Positions 31,901 through 42,654 of a DNA stretch of 64,000 bases are shown one piece after another. Position numbers and translations under genes: made by a program. Positions within the stretch are counted from its first letter, which is position 1, and the number at the start of each line of letters is the position of its first letter. The DNA is taken from the NCBI GenBank assembly GCA_964035545.1, contig OZ037765.1:31153504-31217503 (forward strand). Reading direction: 5' to 3'. The stretch comes from Bugula neritina (lineage: Eukaryota > Bryozoa > Gymnolaemata > Cheilostomatida > Bugulidae). The notes below the pieces were generated by a model. That model did not search any database. It saw nothing but the letters and a program-made list of their open reading frames with translations, and was not told the origin of the DNA.

Positions 31901-34900
31901 TTAAAAGCCATGAGCATGAAATATTATTTTAGATCTGTAGAAACGTGGCAAATATTTAATGTCAGAAAAAACAATCGACTAAAATTAATATGTCTGCTTG
32001 TCTGTATGAAAATTATTTTCAACCTCCTCATTGTTCACGACTCAATGTTAAAACTGCTACAGTCAGGCAACTACTGTATGAAGCAACGTGACTATCCAGT
32101 GTATCAGTGATATTAGTATAGTTGTGAGAGATATGTTGTGCTGTGTTCAGGACTCGTATGCCATGAAGTATAGAGCCGGCATCGCCCCGCACCGAGTGAG
32201 CACTAAGAGGAAGTCAGAGTATGCGTACAAGTATGACTGGAAGAAACCTGTTGAGTCGACACCACTCCTTGCTGCTCAGCAGGTCTGTTTCTCTGCCTGT
32301 CTGTGTTATTACTACAGGGTGTTGCTATTACTACAGTGTTGTTATTGTTACAGAGTGTTGTTATTACTACACACTTGCTATTACTACAGAGTGTTGTTAT
32401 TACTACAGTGTTGTTATTGCTACAGAGTGTTGTTATTACTACACACTTGCTATTACTACAGAGTGTTGCTATTACTACAATGTGTTGTTATTACTACAGA
32501 GTGTTGCTATTATTACAATTTTGTTCTTGCTACATAATGTTGTTATTATTGCCGGGTTTTGTTATTGCTACATACTGTTATTATCACAATAGACTGTTGC
32601 TAAGTGTTGCTATTACTACAGAGTGTTTTACATGCAGCTTACAAATTATTTCTCATTATTATCACCAGCTCTGCCGTGCTTTTCTCAATACTGTGATGCA
32701 GTACAGTGTACGCTAACCACCTATGTTCTTATTACTCTGTTATGTGTTAAACTGTATGTCATTATTTACCAAACTTTAATTTGCCATGATAATTTATGTA
32801 ATATCTTATGTAGCATTATTTGTGGATGTTTTGACAATTTTCACTACATTATTGACTGCCTTTGGTTAGGTTGTCCACAATAACAACCCTCAGATTGCGC
32901 CATATAAAGTAGGCTTACCCAAGCAGAGCGAGTACAGCAAAGAGTTTAAACCATGGAAGTATAAACCAGTGGTGAGTCAGGATGATGCAATCGCTGTCTC
33001 CAGCAGTCTCAAGAAGACTATTAAGGGATCAAAGGTGAGGGTAGTTTACTGTCACAAATTCTGAGTGTACATATACCTATAAATAGACTTACCGGGTTTT
33101 TCCTAATGATTATACAGGAATGTTCATAAATATTCTAGACTAATCAAAGAGATGGGTCATTGTTCATTGTTACTGTTTTGGTTAGTCATGTTAACTACTG
33201 CCCAGCAATGTAAACAAGGTATTGCGCAATAATTGCGAAATAACCATGGAAATTCCAATGTTTTGTTTTGTTTTGATTTTCTATAAATAGTATTGGCATG
33301 TGGGGAATGTTTTCTACTAGAATCTTCTATACTGGAATGCTTGAGAATGTTCTAGAGTGTTTTGTTTACTATAAATACTGAGGCAGTTGTGTTTACGAAT
33401 CAGTTCACTCTTATAAGTTCATCTGTGCATATCTTACTGAAGAAATAAAGTCTACTCTATTTACTCTCAACTGGATTAGCAAGCTGTATGCTACTTGTCT
33501 CTATACTTCTGACTACCAGACTTTTCGAACTCGTCACACTGCTACCAACAGTTTTGTGACAATTGGGGGCTGCTCCGGGAAGTCTCAGTCGCACACAGGG
33601 AAGTTATTAGTTACAACGTGAGTATACACAGGATTAATTAACAGTTGTTGAGACATTATGGCGTTGTTGGAGAGAGTGACACAGATGGGTAAAGACCTTG
33701 GGTTGGTGGAGGACAAGCTCATAGCTTTTGTTGAAAAGAACCTACCCATTGTTGCTGCACAAGAAGAAAAAGAAAAGGACCGAGAGGAACGTAGATTAGA
33801 GCGTGAGGCAGAAAAGATCAGGCAAGAGAATGAGAAAGCCTTAATGGAGATGAAGATAAAAGCTGATCAGGAGGCAACGGCATTCAAGGTTAAAGCTGAT
33901 CAGGAGACAATGGCACTCAAGATAAAAGCTGACCAGGAGGCAGAAGAGAGAAGACAACAACATGAATTAGATATGGAAAAGCTGAAAGCTAACACAAGTT
34001 TGGAGCACTCAAGACATGAGAGCACCAGGTTAGAAATAGCTAACAAACCAAAACCAAAAATACCATTCTTTGATGAGAAGGTGGATGAAATGGATAGCTA
34101 TTTAGAGCGGTTCGAGTGGGTTGCCGAAGGATGTAACTGGGACAAGGGAGATTGGCCCTACCATCTCAGTCAGTACCTAAGGGGTACAGCAACAGAAGCT
34201 TACATCCGGTTGTCACCTACCGATCGTAGAGATTATAAAAGAGTCAAAGAAGCCTTGTTGGAGCGCTTTAACTTGACTCAAGAGGGCTACAGAAAAAAGC
34301 TCAGAGAGGCAGAAGCTTACGAGGATGAAACTCCTGCCCAACTATTCACTAGGATAGAAAGTTATGTGCACAAGTGGGTGGAGCTTTCAGGGGGCATGGA
34401 CATAGCCAAACTAGTGGCGACTGAACAATTTATATCATCATGCCCAGACGACCTAGCTGTGCATTTAAAGCAAAGTTCCTACAACAGTAGTGAGGATATG
34501 TGTGATGCAGCGTCACTGTTCTTGCACGCTCGTGGAAGGAAACTAGCAAAGACAAAGAAAACTAATACAAAAAGGATGGAAAACACACCTGCCGATAGCA
34601 TGAATGCTGAACAAGGAAGTAAAAGCAATGGTGCATGCTTCATCTGCAAAGATAAGTCACACATTGCTCGTAATTGCCCACGGCGAGGGAAGAAGTACTG
34701 TTCGCATTGCAAGATGAACAACCACAATACTTCAGACTGCAGAAAGTATGGTGGAAGGTCAGTGCATGCTGCTGCTGCAATAGCGACTACTCCGAATAAG
34801 ACTGTGGTCACAGATCCAGGAATCTCATCTAAAGTGGAAGAACCTACGGAAATCACAGTTAATGGTAAAAAGTTTGTCAACGCTGCTGTCTGCAAGAATG

Positions 34901-37900
34901 GACCTAAATTCAAAGATGGGGGCACAGCGATATTTGATGCGGAAGTTAATGGCCAACGAGCTACTGTAATGCGCGACACCGGCTGTGGTTGCATTGTAGT
35001 CAATGCAAAGTATGTGCAATCTCAACATTTAACTGGAGAATCAGTTTATCTGAATATGGCTGATGCAAGTGTTAGGGAGGCTCAGTGGGCACTTATCTCA
35101 GTGCGCTCACCATTTTACAATGGTGTTGTCAAAGCTGCAGTAATGGACAAGACGATTTGTGACCTGCTTATTGGGAATGTGGATGGAGCGAGATCAGCTG
35201 ACCAACCGCTGGAAAACTGGAAGGACTGCGCCGTAACCACAAGAGCTCAAGCTGTCAAGGAGAAGTCAGGAGACAAACCCCTGATGATTGATTCAAATGC
35301 TAACCCATTAAGTATAGGGAAAGATGAAATAGCCAGACTGCAGAGGGATGACCCCACATTGGAGCGTTTCTTCGATGCAAAAGAAGTGAAGGAGAAAAAG
35401 GGATGCACCACCAGGTTTGTGGTGAGGAATAAGATTCTGTACCGTGAGTACACCGACTCGAAGTCTGTCAGTGTAAAACCTGTTAAACAACTCATGGTAC
35501 CCAGTTCACTGAGAAAGGAAGTTCTACAGAAAGCTCATGACTGCATAATGAGCGGACACCTAGGAGTAAAGAAAACCACTGATAGAGTGCTTTCCAACTT
35601 CTTTTGGCCAGGACTAAACGGAGATGTCGTACGTTTCTGTCAATCATGTGACATTTGCCAGAAGACGGTGAAAAAAGGCTCAGTCATGAAAGTTCCAGTA
35701 CAGGAAACTCCACTAATTGACACCCCATTCAAGAGATGTGCAATAGACCTAATCGGACCAATTAACCCTCCAAGTGAGAAAGGACACCGCTACATCCTAA
35801 CTTTAGTTGACTATGCTACAAGATACCCTGAAGCTACACCATTGAAGAATATTGACTCAGCTACTGTAGCTGAAGCGCTGCTTGACATATACAGTCGTGT
35901 TGGGATACCAGAGGAGGTGATAAGCGACCAAGGAACTCAATTCATCTCGGATTACATGAAAGAGTTTACCAGATTACTTGACATGCGACAACTTCCTACC
36001 TCACCATACCATGCAATGGCCAATGGACTTGTGGAAAAGTTCAACGGAACCCTCAAGAGTATGTTAAAAAAGTTGTGTGCTAAAGAGCCAAGACAGTGGC
36101 ATCGGTTCATCAATGCGGCTCTATTTGCATATAGAGAAGTCCCACAGGAATCAACAGGCTTCGCCCCATTCGAGTTACTCTATGGAAGAACTGTACGTGG
36201 ACCAATGTACATCCTGCGACAACTTTGGACAAAAGAAGACACCGCCGATGAAGTCAAGACCTGCTATCAACATGTTTTTGAATTGAGAGAGCGTTTAGAT
36301 GACATGATGGAAATGGCACTAGCTTCGCTAAAAGACAGTCAAAAAAGATACAAACACTATTTTGACAAGAAAGCTAAGCAGAGAGACTTCAGACCTGGTG
36401 ACAAAGTGCTCATTCTTCTACCTACGGATGGAAATAAATTGCTGATGCATTGGCAAGGACCATTCAATATTGAGGAGAAAGTCAGACTGAATGACTACAT
36501 TATCAACATTAGAGGCAAGAGGAGAACATACCATGCCAACATGCTGAAGAAATATTTTGAGCGGGAGGCGCCTACCGACCCTATGACTGTTGGAGCTGTG
36601 ATGACTTTAGATGCTGCTGGTACTGGAGTTATTGATCATGATGAGGAAAGAGAAGAAGGCCAAGATGATTTGTTGGACCTGTACGGCAAGAAACAGCAGA
36701 CAGAAACAAGCAAAGATGTCATTCTGGGTGAAGAGCTGGAGAATCAGCAAAGAAGACGGCTGGAGGAGTTAATAAGAAAGTTTGAAGGTATCTTCAGTGA
36801 CTTGCCAGGAAATGCAACGGGAATAGAACATTCTATCGAGCTCACGACTGATGAGCCAGTGAAATCCAAACCATATGGATTGCCCTACAGGGTAAGAGAA
36901 ACTCTCAAGGCGGACATCGAGGATATGTTGAAGATGGGTGTTATTCGGCCATCTACCTCTCCCTACGCCTCACCAACGGTGATAGTAAAGAAGCCAGATG
37001 GAAGCAACAGGATTTGTATAGACTATCGCAAACTAAACCGAGTCACAGTATTCGATCCTGAACCAATGGTGAAAACAGATGACGTTTTCAGAAAGCTCAG
37101 TAAAGATAAATACTTTACCAAACTTGATTTATCCAAGGGATACTGGCAAATACCAGTGAAGAAAGAAGATATTCCTAAAACTGCATTTGTGACACCCGAT
37201 GGACATTATGAATTCATCAAGATGCCATTTGGGATGGTTAACTCTGGAGCGACACTGGTGAGAGGGTTGAGAAAACTTTTTGTAAATCTGAAAGGAGTGG
37301 ACAACTACATTGATGACATTCTAGTGCACACGGAAAGTTGGGAAGAACACGTTAAAACGCTAACAGAAGTTTTCAGCCGGCTTGCCACAGCTGGACTTAC
37401 CGTTAGACCAAGTAAATGTAGAGTAGGAGGAACAAACACGGAGTTCATCGGACATAAACTTTACAGGGGTGAAATTAAACCAATGGATGACAACATTGAG
37501 AAAATTAGGGCTGCGCCAAGGCCAACCAATAAGACGCAAGTGAGATCGTTCATTGGACTTACTAGTTACTACAGAGAATATATTCCTCATTATTCAACTA
37601 TAGCGAGTCCATTAACAGATTTAACAAAGAAGGGAGAACCAAAGAAAGTCAAATGGCAGGAACCACAAGAGAAAGCGTACACCAGCTTAAAAACAATGCT
37701 GACAAGTGCGCCAATTTTGAAATTACCAGATGTACACAAACCGTTTGTGCTAAGGACTGATGCATCAGATGTTGGGCTAGGGGCAGTGCTGATGCAGCCT
37801 CAGGATGGAAAGCTGTTCCCTGTGAGTTACGCAAGTAGGAAACTACTAGACCGAGAGAGAAACTACTCAGCCATAGAGAAGGAATGCTTAGCTGTGGTAT

Positions 37901-40900
37901 GGGCGGTCAAGAAATATCTACAATATTTATATGGTGTGGAGTTCGTGCTGCAGACTGATCACCAACCGTTGGTGTACATCAACCAGGCCAAATTTGAGAA
38001 CAGCAGAGTGATGAGATGGGCTATGTATTTACAGAACTTCAGAATCAAGGTGGAGTCAATCAAAGGAAAGGACAATGTTGGAGCCGATTATCTAAGCCGA
38101 ATTGACTCAGAATTTTAAGTAGTTAGGAGAAATGATCAAGATAATTTCTCTTAGAATGGGGGGTTGTCACAAATTCTGAGTGTACATATACCTATAAATA
38201 GACTTACCGGGTTTTTCCTAATGATTATACAGGAATGTTCATAAATATTCTAGACTAATCAAAGAGATGGGTCATTGTTCATTGTTACTGTTTTGGTTAG
38301 TCATGTTAACTACTGCCCAGCAATGTAAACAAGGTATTGCGCAATAATTGCGAAATAACCATGGAAATTCCAATGTTTTGTTTTGTTTTGATTTTCTATA
38401 AATAGTATTGGCATGTGGGGAATGTTTTCTACTAGAATCTTCTATACTGGAATGCTTGAGAATGTTCTAGAGTGTTTTGTTTACTATAAATACTGAGGCA
38501 GTTGTGTTTACGAATCAGTTCACTCTTATAAGTTCATCTGTGCATATCTTACTGAAGAAATAAAGTCTACTCTATTTACTCTCAACTGGATTAGCAAGCT
38601 GTATGCTACTTGTCTCTATACTTCTGACTACCAGACTTTTCGAACTCGTCACACTGCTACCAACAGTTTTGTGACATTTACAAATTACTCTGTAAGGGAG
38701 TTCTACAGTAACAACATTTCACTCAGAACCTTTGAACGATTTTCAACAAATGATTTTTACCGTTGGCTGGCCTCGCTATGCTAACAGAAAAACTTTTTAT
38801 TACTGAAAAGTTTCACTCGACATATCTTGCTTGTTTGGGTATAAATTTTAAATTAGACTAAATATTGCTAATTTTGGCGACAAGTTTTACTTTTGAGATC
38901 ACCGTTGCAGATGAGGAGAACGAAAAGTGAGATGGATTTAACACCCGACAGACGTCCTGCTGCAGGCTCACCTTCTAGAATATTCCACGACAATACCAGA
39001 CTTACTAAATCCTTAAACCCCCAGAAACCATTCTTTCCTCATCGGCGAACAGTGTATGTAATAATTATAGCATATAACGAGAAGTAACATTAGTGTTGGT
39101 AATTATTTCAAAGTTGTCTTCTCATACATGTTTTTATATAAAGTAGACAACTCTCAATTAAAGTGATAAACGCTGTTTAATGCCCATTATACATTAGAGT
39201 GGTGAATAGATGTTATTTTTTAAACCATCCATTGTGGGACTCATTTTAATTAAACATATTTGAATACGGTCAGTTTATTCTGGTTTCTTAAAAACGTATT
39301 ATAGTGAAATTTTTTATATCTTATATCTTCTTGTCGGTTTTTAGTAGCTGGGTCACTGAGTACAAATCCAATTTCCAACCGTTTAGTAAATTCAAGTATG
39401 ACCAAGGAGCCTGGCACGGGGCTGCACCTCCTCATATTAAACAGCAAATGGTAAGTATAAAGAACTAAAGCTAAGTTATTAACATTATGTTGTCTTACTG
39501 CATTTGCTCCTATAATTGTCACGATTCAATGCTACTCTGATTTAGAACTATGAGACCGATGGGCAGCTAAGTACGAGTAATTGGACAGCAGAAGTCAGGG
39601 AACTTCGGGAGAAAGCCGAGGAGTATAGGTTAGTTTGATAGAAACACGAGTTTCTTTTGAAGCATCCTAAGTACTAATACTAATGTTGAGTGTTACAGCT
39701 TATTTATATCTAAGCATGTGCAATTTTTTATTAGACTTGTGTTTTGAACTTTTTGGGTAAATCTAACTTCTTGGGAACTGTGTATGTGAGTAAAAACTCT
39801 TCTTATGTATTTTACGAGTATACTCCCAACAGCTATCGGTAGAGGTTTGCACGTGTCACGAGTGTATGCCTAACAGGAAATTGATATTTATCCTATTTAC
39901 AGGAAGAGGTCTAACGGCACTCATTTCAGTCGGGTGCATGTTGGCCAGCTGCTGTCAGAAAATAGCAAACTATGGGACGCTGTCAGCGTCAGCAGTGAGC
40001 TTTCTGCTTTAGACTTAGAGCAATCTCAAGCTACTACCAGGTGAGGGGCATATTTTGTCGTACCAACGGAAGTTGTGAAAATAGTGCGTAAATTGTTATC
40101 ATTTTGTAAATTTATATTATTTTATTTGTATATATTTGATCAATTATTTTTAAAGTTACTAACTTTATTTTCATTTCTTTAGTCCACCTCGTAAGCCTTC
40201 TACTAAAAGTCCCAGACAAAGAACACAAAGTGCTCAACCTGCATTGAGATCTTCAGAAGACAAGCAAAAGAAAGACAGTGCACAGGCTAGAGAGCTCAAA
40301 GAAAGCAGTGCAAGAAAGCGATTAGCTTGGTCCTCTGATGGAGATCGATCTACCAGCCCTTCCGATACGTTAGTCTACTCAATTTATTGTACTGAATTAG
40401 TGTTGTTTTAGTTACGCATATAATAGAAATTATATCATTAGTTAAATTATACACGTCATGAAAAAGAAGTTGTATTGTTGGATTTCCTCTATAATGAACC
40501 GTTATAGATTATCACTCATGCTTATAAATGATTGTCTTAATTTTTTTAATAGCCTTCAATTATCTTCTGAACTTTTGTACAGAAAATTTTAATTTGCAAT
40601 CAAGTTTTAACCGCCAATCTAGTGAGTCCAATAAAAAATTATTCAACCATCCTCTGCATTGCTTCATCATTTTTGATGAGGTACTTTAAGAGATCAAACT
40701 TTACTATAGTTCTAGATTTACTGCTATGCTTTTAATGTTACTTAAAATTGTTTTTATATTATTATATACTTTAGTGCGAGGAGTATCCGTTCTTCTAGCA
40801 CCCCCACCATAACGTCTGAACATTCCTACAGAACTCCAAGCATTTCATCCTCAGCTATGAACAAGCAGTTTGTTAAACAGATATCAACTCAGAATAATGA

Positions 40901-42167
40901 AAGGTTGTCAGATGGTTCAGAATCGACGGGGAATGGCCGAGCACAAACTCCTGAGCTTACCAATTCCTCGGTTGTTCACCGACACCATTTGGATATCACT
41001 ACGCCAAACCGTCATGGCCTCTTACTGTCCAGTCCTCCCCGTAGATCTAAACAGCCAGAATCAAAAGAAAGATCTCCCCGTGTTAACCAAGTCAGAAACT
41101 CTGTTGGTTTGTATTATAATAAAGAATGTGATTATCTTAAAGTTTTATAAATTCGAAAATAATGCTTCGCAAACATTTATTTCATTATTACAAAACATTT
41201 TTTAATCTTGCTCAGTTTCATAAGATAAGGTGGCCTTGTGCTGTAAGCAAAAGTCACGACACCTGCACACATACTATTTATAGAGTGTAGTTATGTTTTA
41301 TGAAACTGCTGCTGGTTTTAGAAAAAGGTCAAAGAGTAGCCAGAGATATGCCACTGGAAGTGGGGATTCCTTCTGCTAATGTGAATAGTAAGGAGTTGCT
41401 TTCTCCAACATATGGAAAACCTACTCGAGACACTCATCCTCTGCTTAATGAAGAGGTTGCTGAGCCAGTAGATATGATCTTAGAGACTAGATACGTACAG
41501 AGTCCTCAACCAAAAGGTACTCTCTTACAGTAAACTAGTTGTTTAATATCTGGTCTTTTATATCAGCAAAATATGATATTATGTATTTTAATTTTGTTTG
41601 ACCATACATCATGCTTGTAATTATTGTATATGAAAGGAATGTCTTCAGTATAATAATACAAGTCAAATTGAAAGTTGATAAAATACCTCATTATGAGCAT
41701 TAGAATTAGTCTGTATATACTGTGTTTTACTACAGCCAACATGTCAGCTTTGTTGGAAGGTGCTGGCATGACGTACAAGGTGCCCCAGGCCAGACAGGAC
41801 GACCCGTGGAAAGCTATAGGTAAGAAGATATGGGAGTGTGCCATTTTTCTGTCTTATAATTTTCCAATCACTTGTCAGCTGCACATAACACAATATTTAA
41901 ATATAGTATTTGAATTATCCGTCTTTATATTTGAAAATATTCGGATGTCTCACCTTTTTACTGCCAAAGAATTGTGTTAAATAAGTAAACATTTAAATGG
42001 CATTTTTAGTGAAAAGGAAGCGAGAAGAAGACGAGTGTAGCGTCACGAGTCAACTTTCTGAATCAATGATGTCCGTTATCAGCTCAACATCTTCATTGGC
42101 CAATGAGGTGTTAGACAGAGCAGCTCGGCGCCAAAAACAGTTTTGGGGACAAAAAACCAAAAGTTAA
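28903..42167 (+). CDS. MDM1: MDM1 microtubule-binding centriole protein, 17 exons, 820 aa
   Basis: MDM1 binds microtubules, localises to centrioles and basal bodies, and restrains centriole duplication. Exons: 28903-28920, 29506-29632, 30389-30591, 30718-30814, 31086-31183, 31642-31839, 32151-32282, 32870-33034, 38911-39053, 39345-39450, 39546-39628, 39903-40040, 40183-40368, 40775-41106, 41322-41516, 41736-41819, 42010-42167; phases close to 2463 nt. The N-terminus MPVRFK then GDSEYHENFKW matches the family start. Repeats of the (S/T)EYxxxF(x)W type recur: SEYAYKYDWKKP (about 270), SEYSKEFKPWKYKP (about 313) and TEYKSNFQPF (about 398, followed by GAW). The signature AEVRELREKAEEYRKR...GTHFSR is at about 442-465. 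The C-terminus has DDPWKAI and LANEVLDRAARRQKQFWG, as in vertebrate MDM1 (714 aa in human). The longer length comes from a Ser/Pro/Thr-rich linker in exons 13-15. Intron 8 contains the LTR retrotransposon. Confidence 0.93.
29112..29159. repeat. Perfect 22-bp inverted repeat with GGTA loop
   Basis: Positions 29112-29133 are the exact reverse complement of 29138-29159, with 4 bases (GGTA) between them. It lies in MDM1 intron 1. RNA or single-stranded DNA from either strand could form a 22-bp mismatch-free hairpin. It is not flanked by an evident target duplication. Confidence 0.95.
32300..32635. repeat. 19-bp minisatellite in MDM1 intron 7
   Basis: About 16 copies of a unit close to GTTGTTATTACTACAGAGT with 18-21 bp length variation, starting about 20 bp after the exon 7 donor. 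Stop-free frames give spurious Tyr/Cys/Leu-rich ORFs of 103-149 codons. Confidence 0.9.
33045..33049 (+). repeat. 5-bp target-site duplication, left copy
   Basis: TTTAC immediately before the 5' LTR, repeated at 38677-38681 immediately after the 3' LTR. A 5-bp duplication is usual for Ty3/gypsy integrases. Confidence 0.9.
33050..33561 (+). repeat. 5' LTR, 512 bp
   Basis: Starts TGTCAC and ends GTGACA, a 6-bp inverted end typical of LTRs. It contains a TATAAAT at 33370-33376 and AATAAA at 33444-33449. The roughly 70-bp spacing suits a U3-R-U5 layout with initiation near 33400. I found no difference from the 3' LTR in a base-by-base reading. Confidence 0.95.
33564..33581 (+). other. Primer-binding site of the retrotransposon
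   Basis: TGGGGGCTGCTCCGGGAA begins two bases after the 5' LTR. It differs at only three positions from the tRNA-Pro primer site used by gammaretroviruses, so priming by a tRNA-Pro is inferred. Confidence 0.6.
33658..38118 (+). CDS. Retrotransposon gag-pol polyprotein, 1486 aa, INT before RT
   Basis: A single ORF with no frameshift between gag and pol. Residues 1-125 are a Lys/Glu-rich coiled coil with an internal KADQE repeat. About 135-295 is capsid, including a SCAN-like segment (LLERFNLTQEGYRKKLREAE through EQFISSCPDDLAVHLKQ). Two zinc knuckles follow at about 327-360 (CFICKDKSHIARNC; CSHCKMNNHNTSDC). The aspartic protease motif is DTG at about 440. Integrase has an HHCC zinc finger at about 626-662 and a DDE core with acids near 697, 755 and 791. 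Next comes reverse transcriptase, with DYRKLN at about 1121 and the catalytic YIDD at about 1217. RNase H is last (TDAS about 1366, E in EKEC about 1406, TDH about 1433). All catalytic positions look intact. The ORF ends 46 bp before the 3' LTR. There is no envelope gene. Confidence 0.95.
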   Translation: MALLERVTQMGKDLGLVEDKLIAFVEKNLPIVAAQEEKEKDREERRLEREAEKIRQENEKALMEMKIKADQEATAFKVKADQETMALKIKADQEAEERRQQHELDMEKLKANTSLEHSRHESTRLEIANKPKPKIPFFDEKVDEMDSYLERFEWVAEGCNWDKGDWPYHLSQYLRGTATEAYIRLSPTDRRDYKRVKEALLERFNLTQEGYRKKLREAEAYEDETPAQLFTRIESYVHKWVELSGGMDIAKLVATEQFISSCPDDLAVHLKQSSYNSSEDMCDAASLFLHARGRKLAKTKKTNTKRMENTPADSMNAEQGSKSNGACFICKDKSHIARNCPRRGKKYCSHCKMNNHNTSDCRKYGGRSVHAAAAIATTPNKTVVTDPGISSKVEEPTEITVNGKKFVNAAVCKNGPKFKDGGTAIFDAEVNGQRATVMRDTGCGCIVVNAKYVQSQHLTGESVYLNMADASVREAQWALISVRSPFYNGVVKAAVMDKTICDLLIGNVDGARSADQPLENWKDCAVTTRAQAVKEKSGDKPLMIDSNANPLSIGKDEIARLQRDDPTLERFFDAKEVKEKKGCTTRFVVRNKILYREYTDSKSVSVKPVKQLMVPSSLRKEVLQKAHDCIMSGHLGVKKTTDRVLSNFFWPGLNGDVVRFCQSCDICQKTVKKGSVMKVPVQETPLIDTPFKRCAIDLIGPINPPSEKGHRYILTLVDYATRYPEATPLKNIDSATVAEALLDIYSRVGIPEEVISDQGTQFISDYMKEFTRLLDMRQLPTSPYHAMANGLVEKFNGTLKSMLKKLCAKEPRQWHRFINAALFAYREVPQESTGFAPFELLYGRTVRGPMYILRQLWTKEDTADEVKTCYQHVFELRERLDDMMEMALASLKDSQKRYKHYFDKKAKQRDFRPGDKVLILLPTDGNKLLMHWQGPFNIEEKVRLNDYIINIRGKRRTYHANMLKKYFEREAPTDPMTVGAVMTLDAAGTGVIDHDEEREEGQDDLLDLYGKKQQTETSKDVILGEELENQQRRRLEELIRKFEGIFSDLPGNATGIEHSIELTTDEPVKSKPYGLPYRVRETLKADIEDMLKMGVIRPSTSPYASPTVIVKKPDGSNRICIDYRKLNRVTVFDPEPMVKTDDVFRKLSKDKYFTKLDLSKGYWQIPVKKEDIPKTAFVTPDGHYEFIKMPFGMVNSGATLVRGLRKLFVNLKGVDNYIDDILVHTESWEEHVKTLTEVFSRLATAGLTVRPSKCRVGGTNTEFIGHKLYRGEIKPMDDNIEKIRAAPRPTNKTQVRSFIGLTSYYREYIPHYSTIASPLTDLTKKGEPKKVKWQEPQEKAYTSLKTMLTSAPILKLPDVHKPFVLRTDASDVGLGAVLMQPQDGKLFPVSYASRKLLDRERNYSAIEKECLAVVWAVKKYLQYLYGVEFVLQTDHQPLVYINQAKFENSRVMRWAMYLQNFRIKVESIKGKDNVGADYLSRIDSEF
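38153..38164 (+). other. Polypurine tract of the retrotransposon
   Basis: AGAATGGGGGGT-type purine run directly abutting the 3' LTR, the expected plus-strand primer site. Confidence 0.75.
38165..38676 (+). repeat. 3' LTR, 512 bp
   Basis: Same length and, to my reading, the same sequence as the 5' LTR. It carries the same TATA and AATAAA signals, so it could terminate or start transcription inside MDM1. TTTAC follows at 38677-38681. Confidence 0.95.
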
Positions 42168-42619
42168 CTCTCACATTTAATACTTTCATTATATAATTTA
42201 TTCTGTGGTTTTACTTAATAGTCTATAAAATTATCAATAATTTAGTAACTTTTTACTTGTTTTTTTTAAAGTATTTACAAACATTTTTATTATTTTGTGT
42301 CTAGAATTTAGATATAGTCCCAAACATCTACTGCCAGGACTTTTTGTTCACATAAAAAGCAAATAGACTACTCAACATGCAGCTCTTTGCATATTGATAT
42401 TTTATTGTCGTGAAGCACTACACACTGAAAATAGATGCAGCTACATGGAAGTTAGAGTGCATATTGTATTGATGTTAGTTTGGCTTTAGTTTAGTTAATA
42501 ATGAAGAAAGATTTGTTTTTTCACCTTATTTATAGATTTTATAGTATTCCATCCACCATTCTTCATTACAATGTTTTGTATTAAAGCTAATGATTATATT
42601 TGTGATTACTCACTGCCAG

Positions 42620-42625
42620 AATAAA
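42620..42625 (+). terminator. MDM1 poly(A) signal
   Basis: AATAAA about 450 nt after the MDM1 stop, followed by GGGTGTATT, a plausible GU-rich downstream element. Confidence 0.6.
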
Positions 42626-42654
42626 ACAGGGTGTATTCAAGTTTCACAAATATT

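Larger units (their letters stand above)
33050..38676 (+). mobile_element. Full-length Gmr1-like Ty3/gypsy LTR retrotransposon
   Basis: A complete 5627-bp element: LTR, primer-binding site, one gag-pol ORF, polypurine tract, LTR, flanked by TTTAC duplications. Its pol order is protease - integrase - RT - RNase H, the reversed arrangement known for the Gmr1 group of gypsy elements (first described in cod and other deuterostomes). Indistinguishable LTRs and an intact ORF imply very recent insertion and possible activity. It sits in MDM1 intron 8 in sense orientation, 15 bp after the exon 8 donor. Without it that intron would be about 240 bp. Confidence 0.95.

Noticed and set aside
32088..32716. 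Overlapping 103-149-codon ORFs rich in Tyr, Cys and Leu
   Set aside because: Minisatellite frames; only 32151-32282 is coding (MDM1 exon 7).
34479..35003. 174-codon minus-strand ORF within the retrotransposon
   Set aside because: Shadow of the gag zinc-knuckle/protease coding strand; no independent features.
33658..38118. Two nested elements explaining integrase before RT
   Set aside because: A single continuous ORF between identical LTRs with one target duplication leaves no room for a nested insertion; the order is intrinsic.
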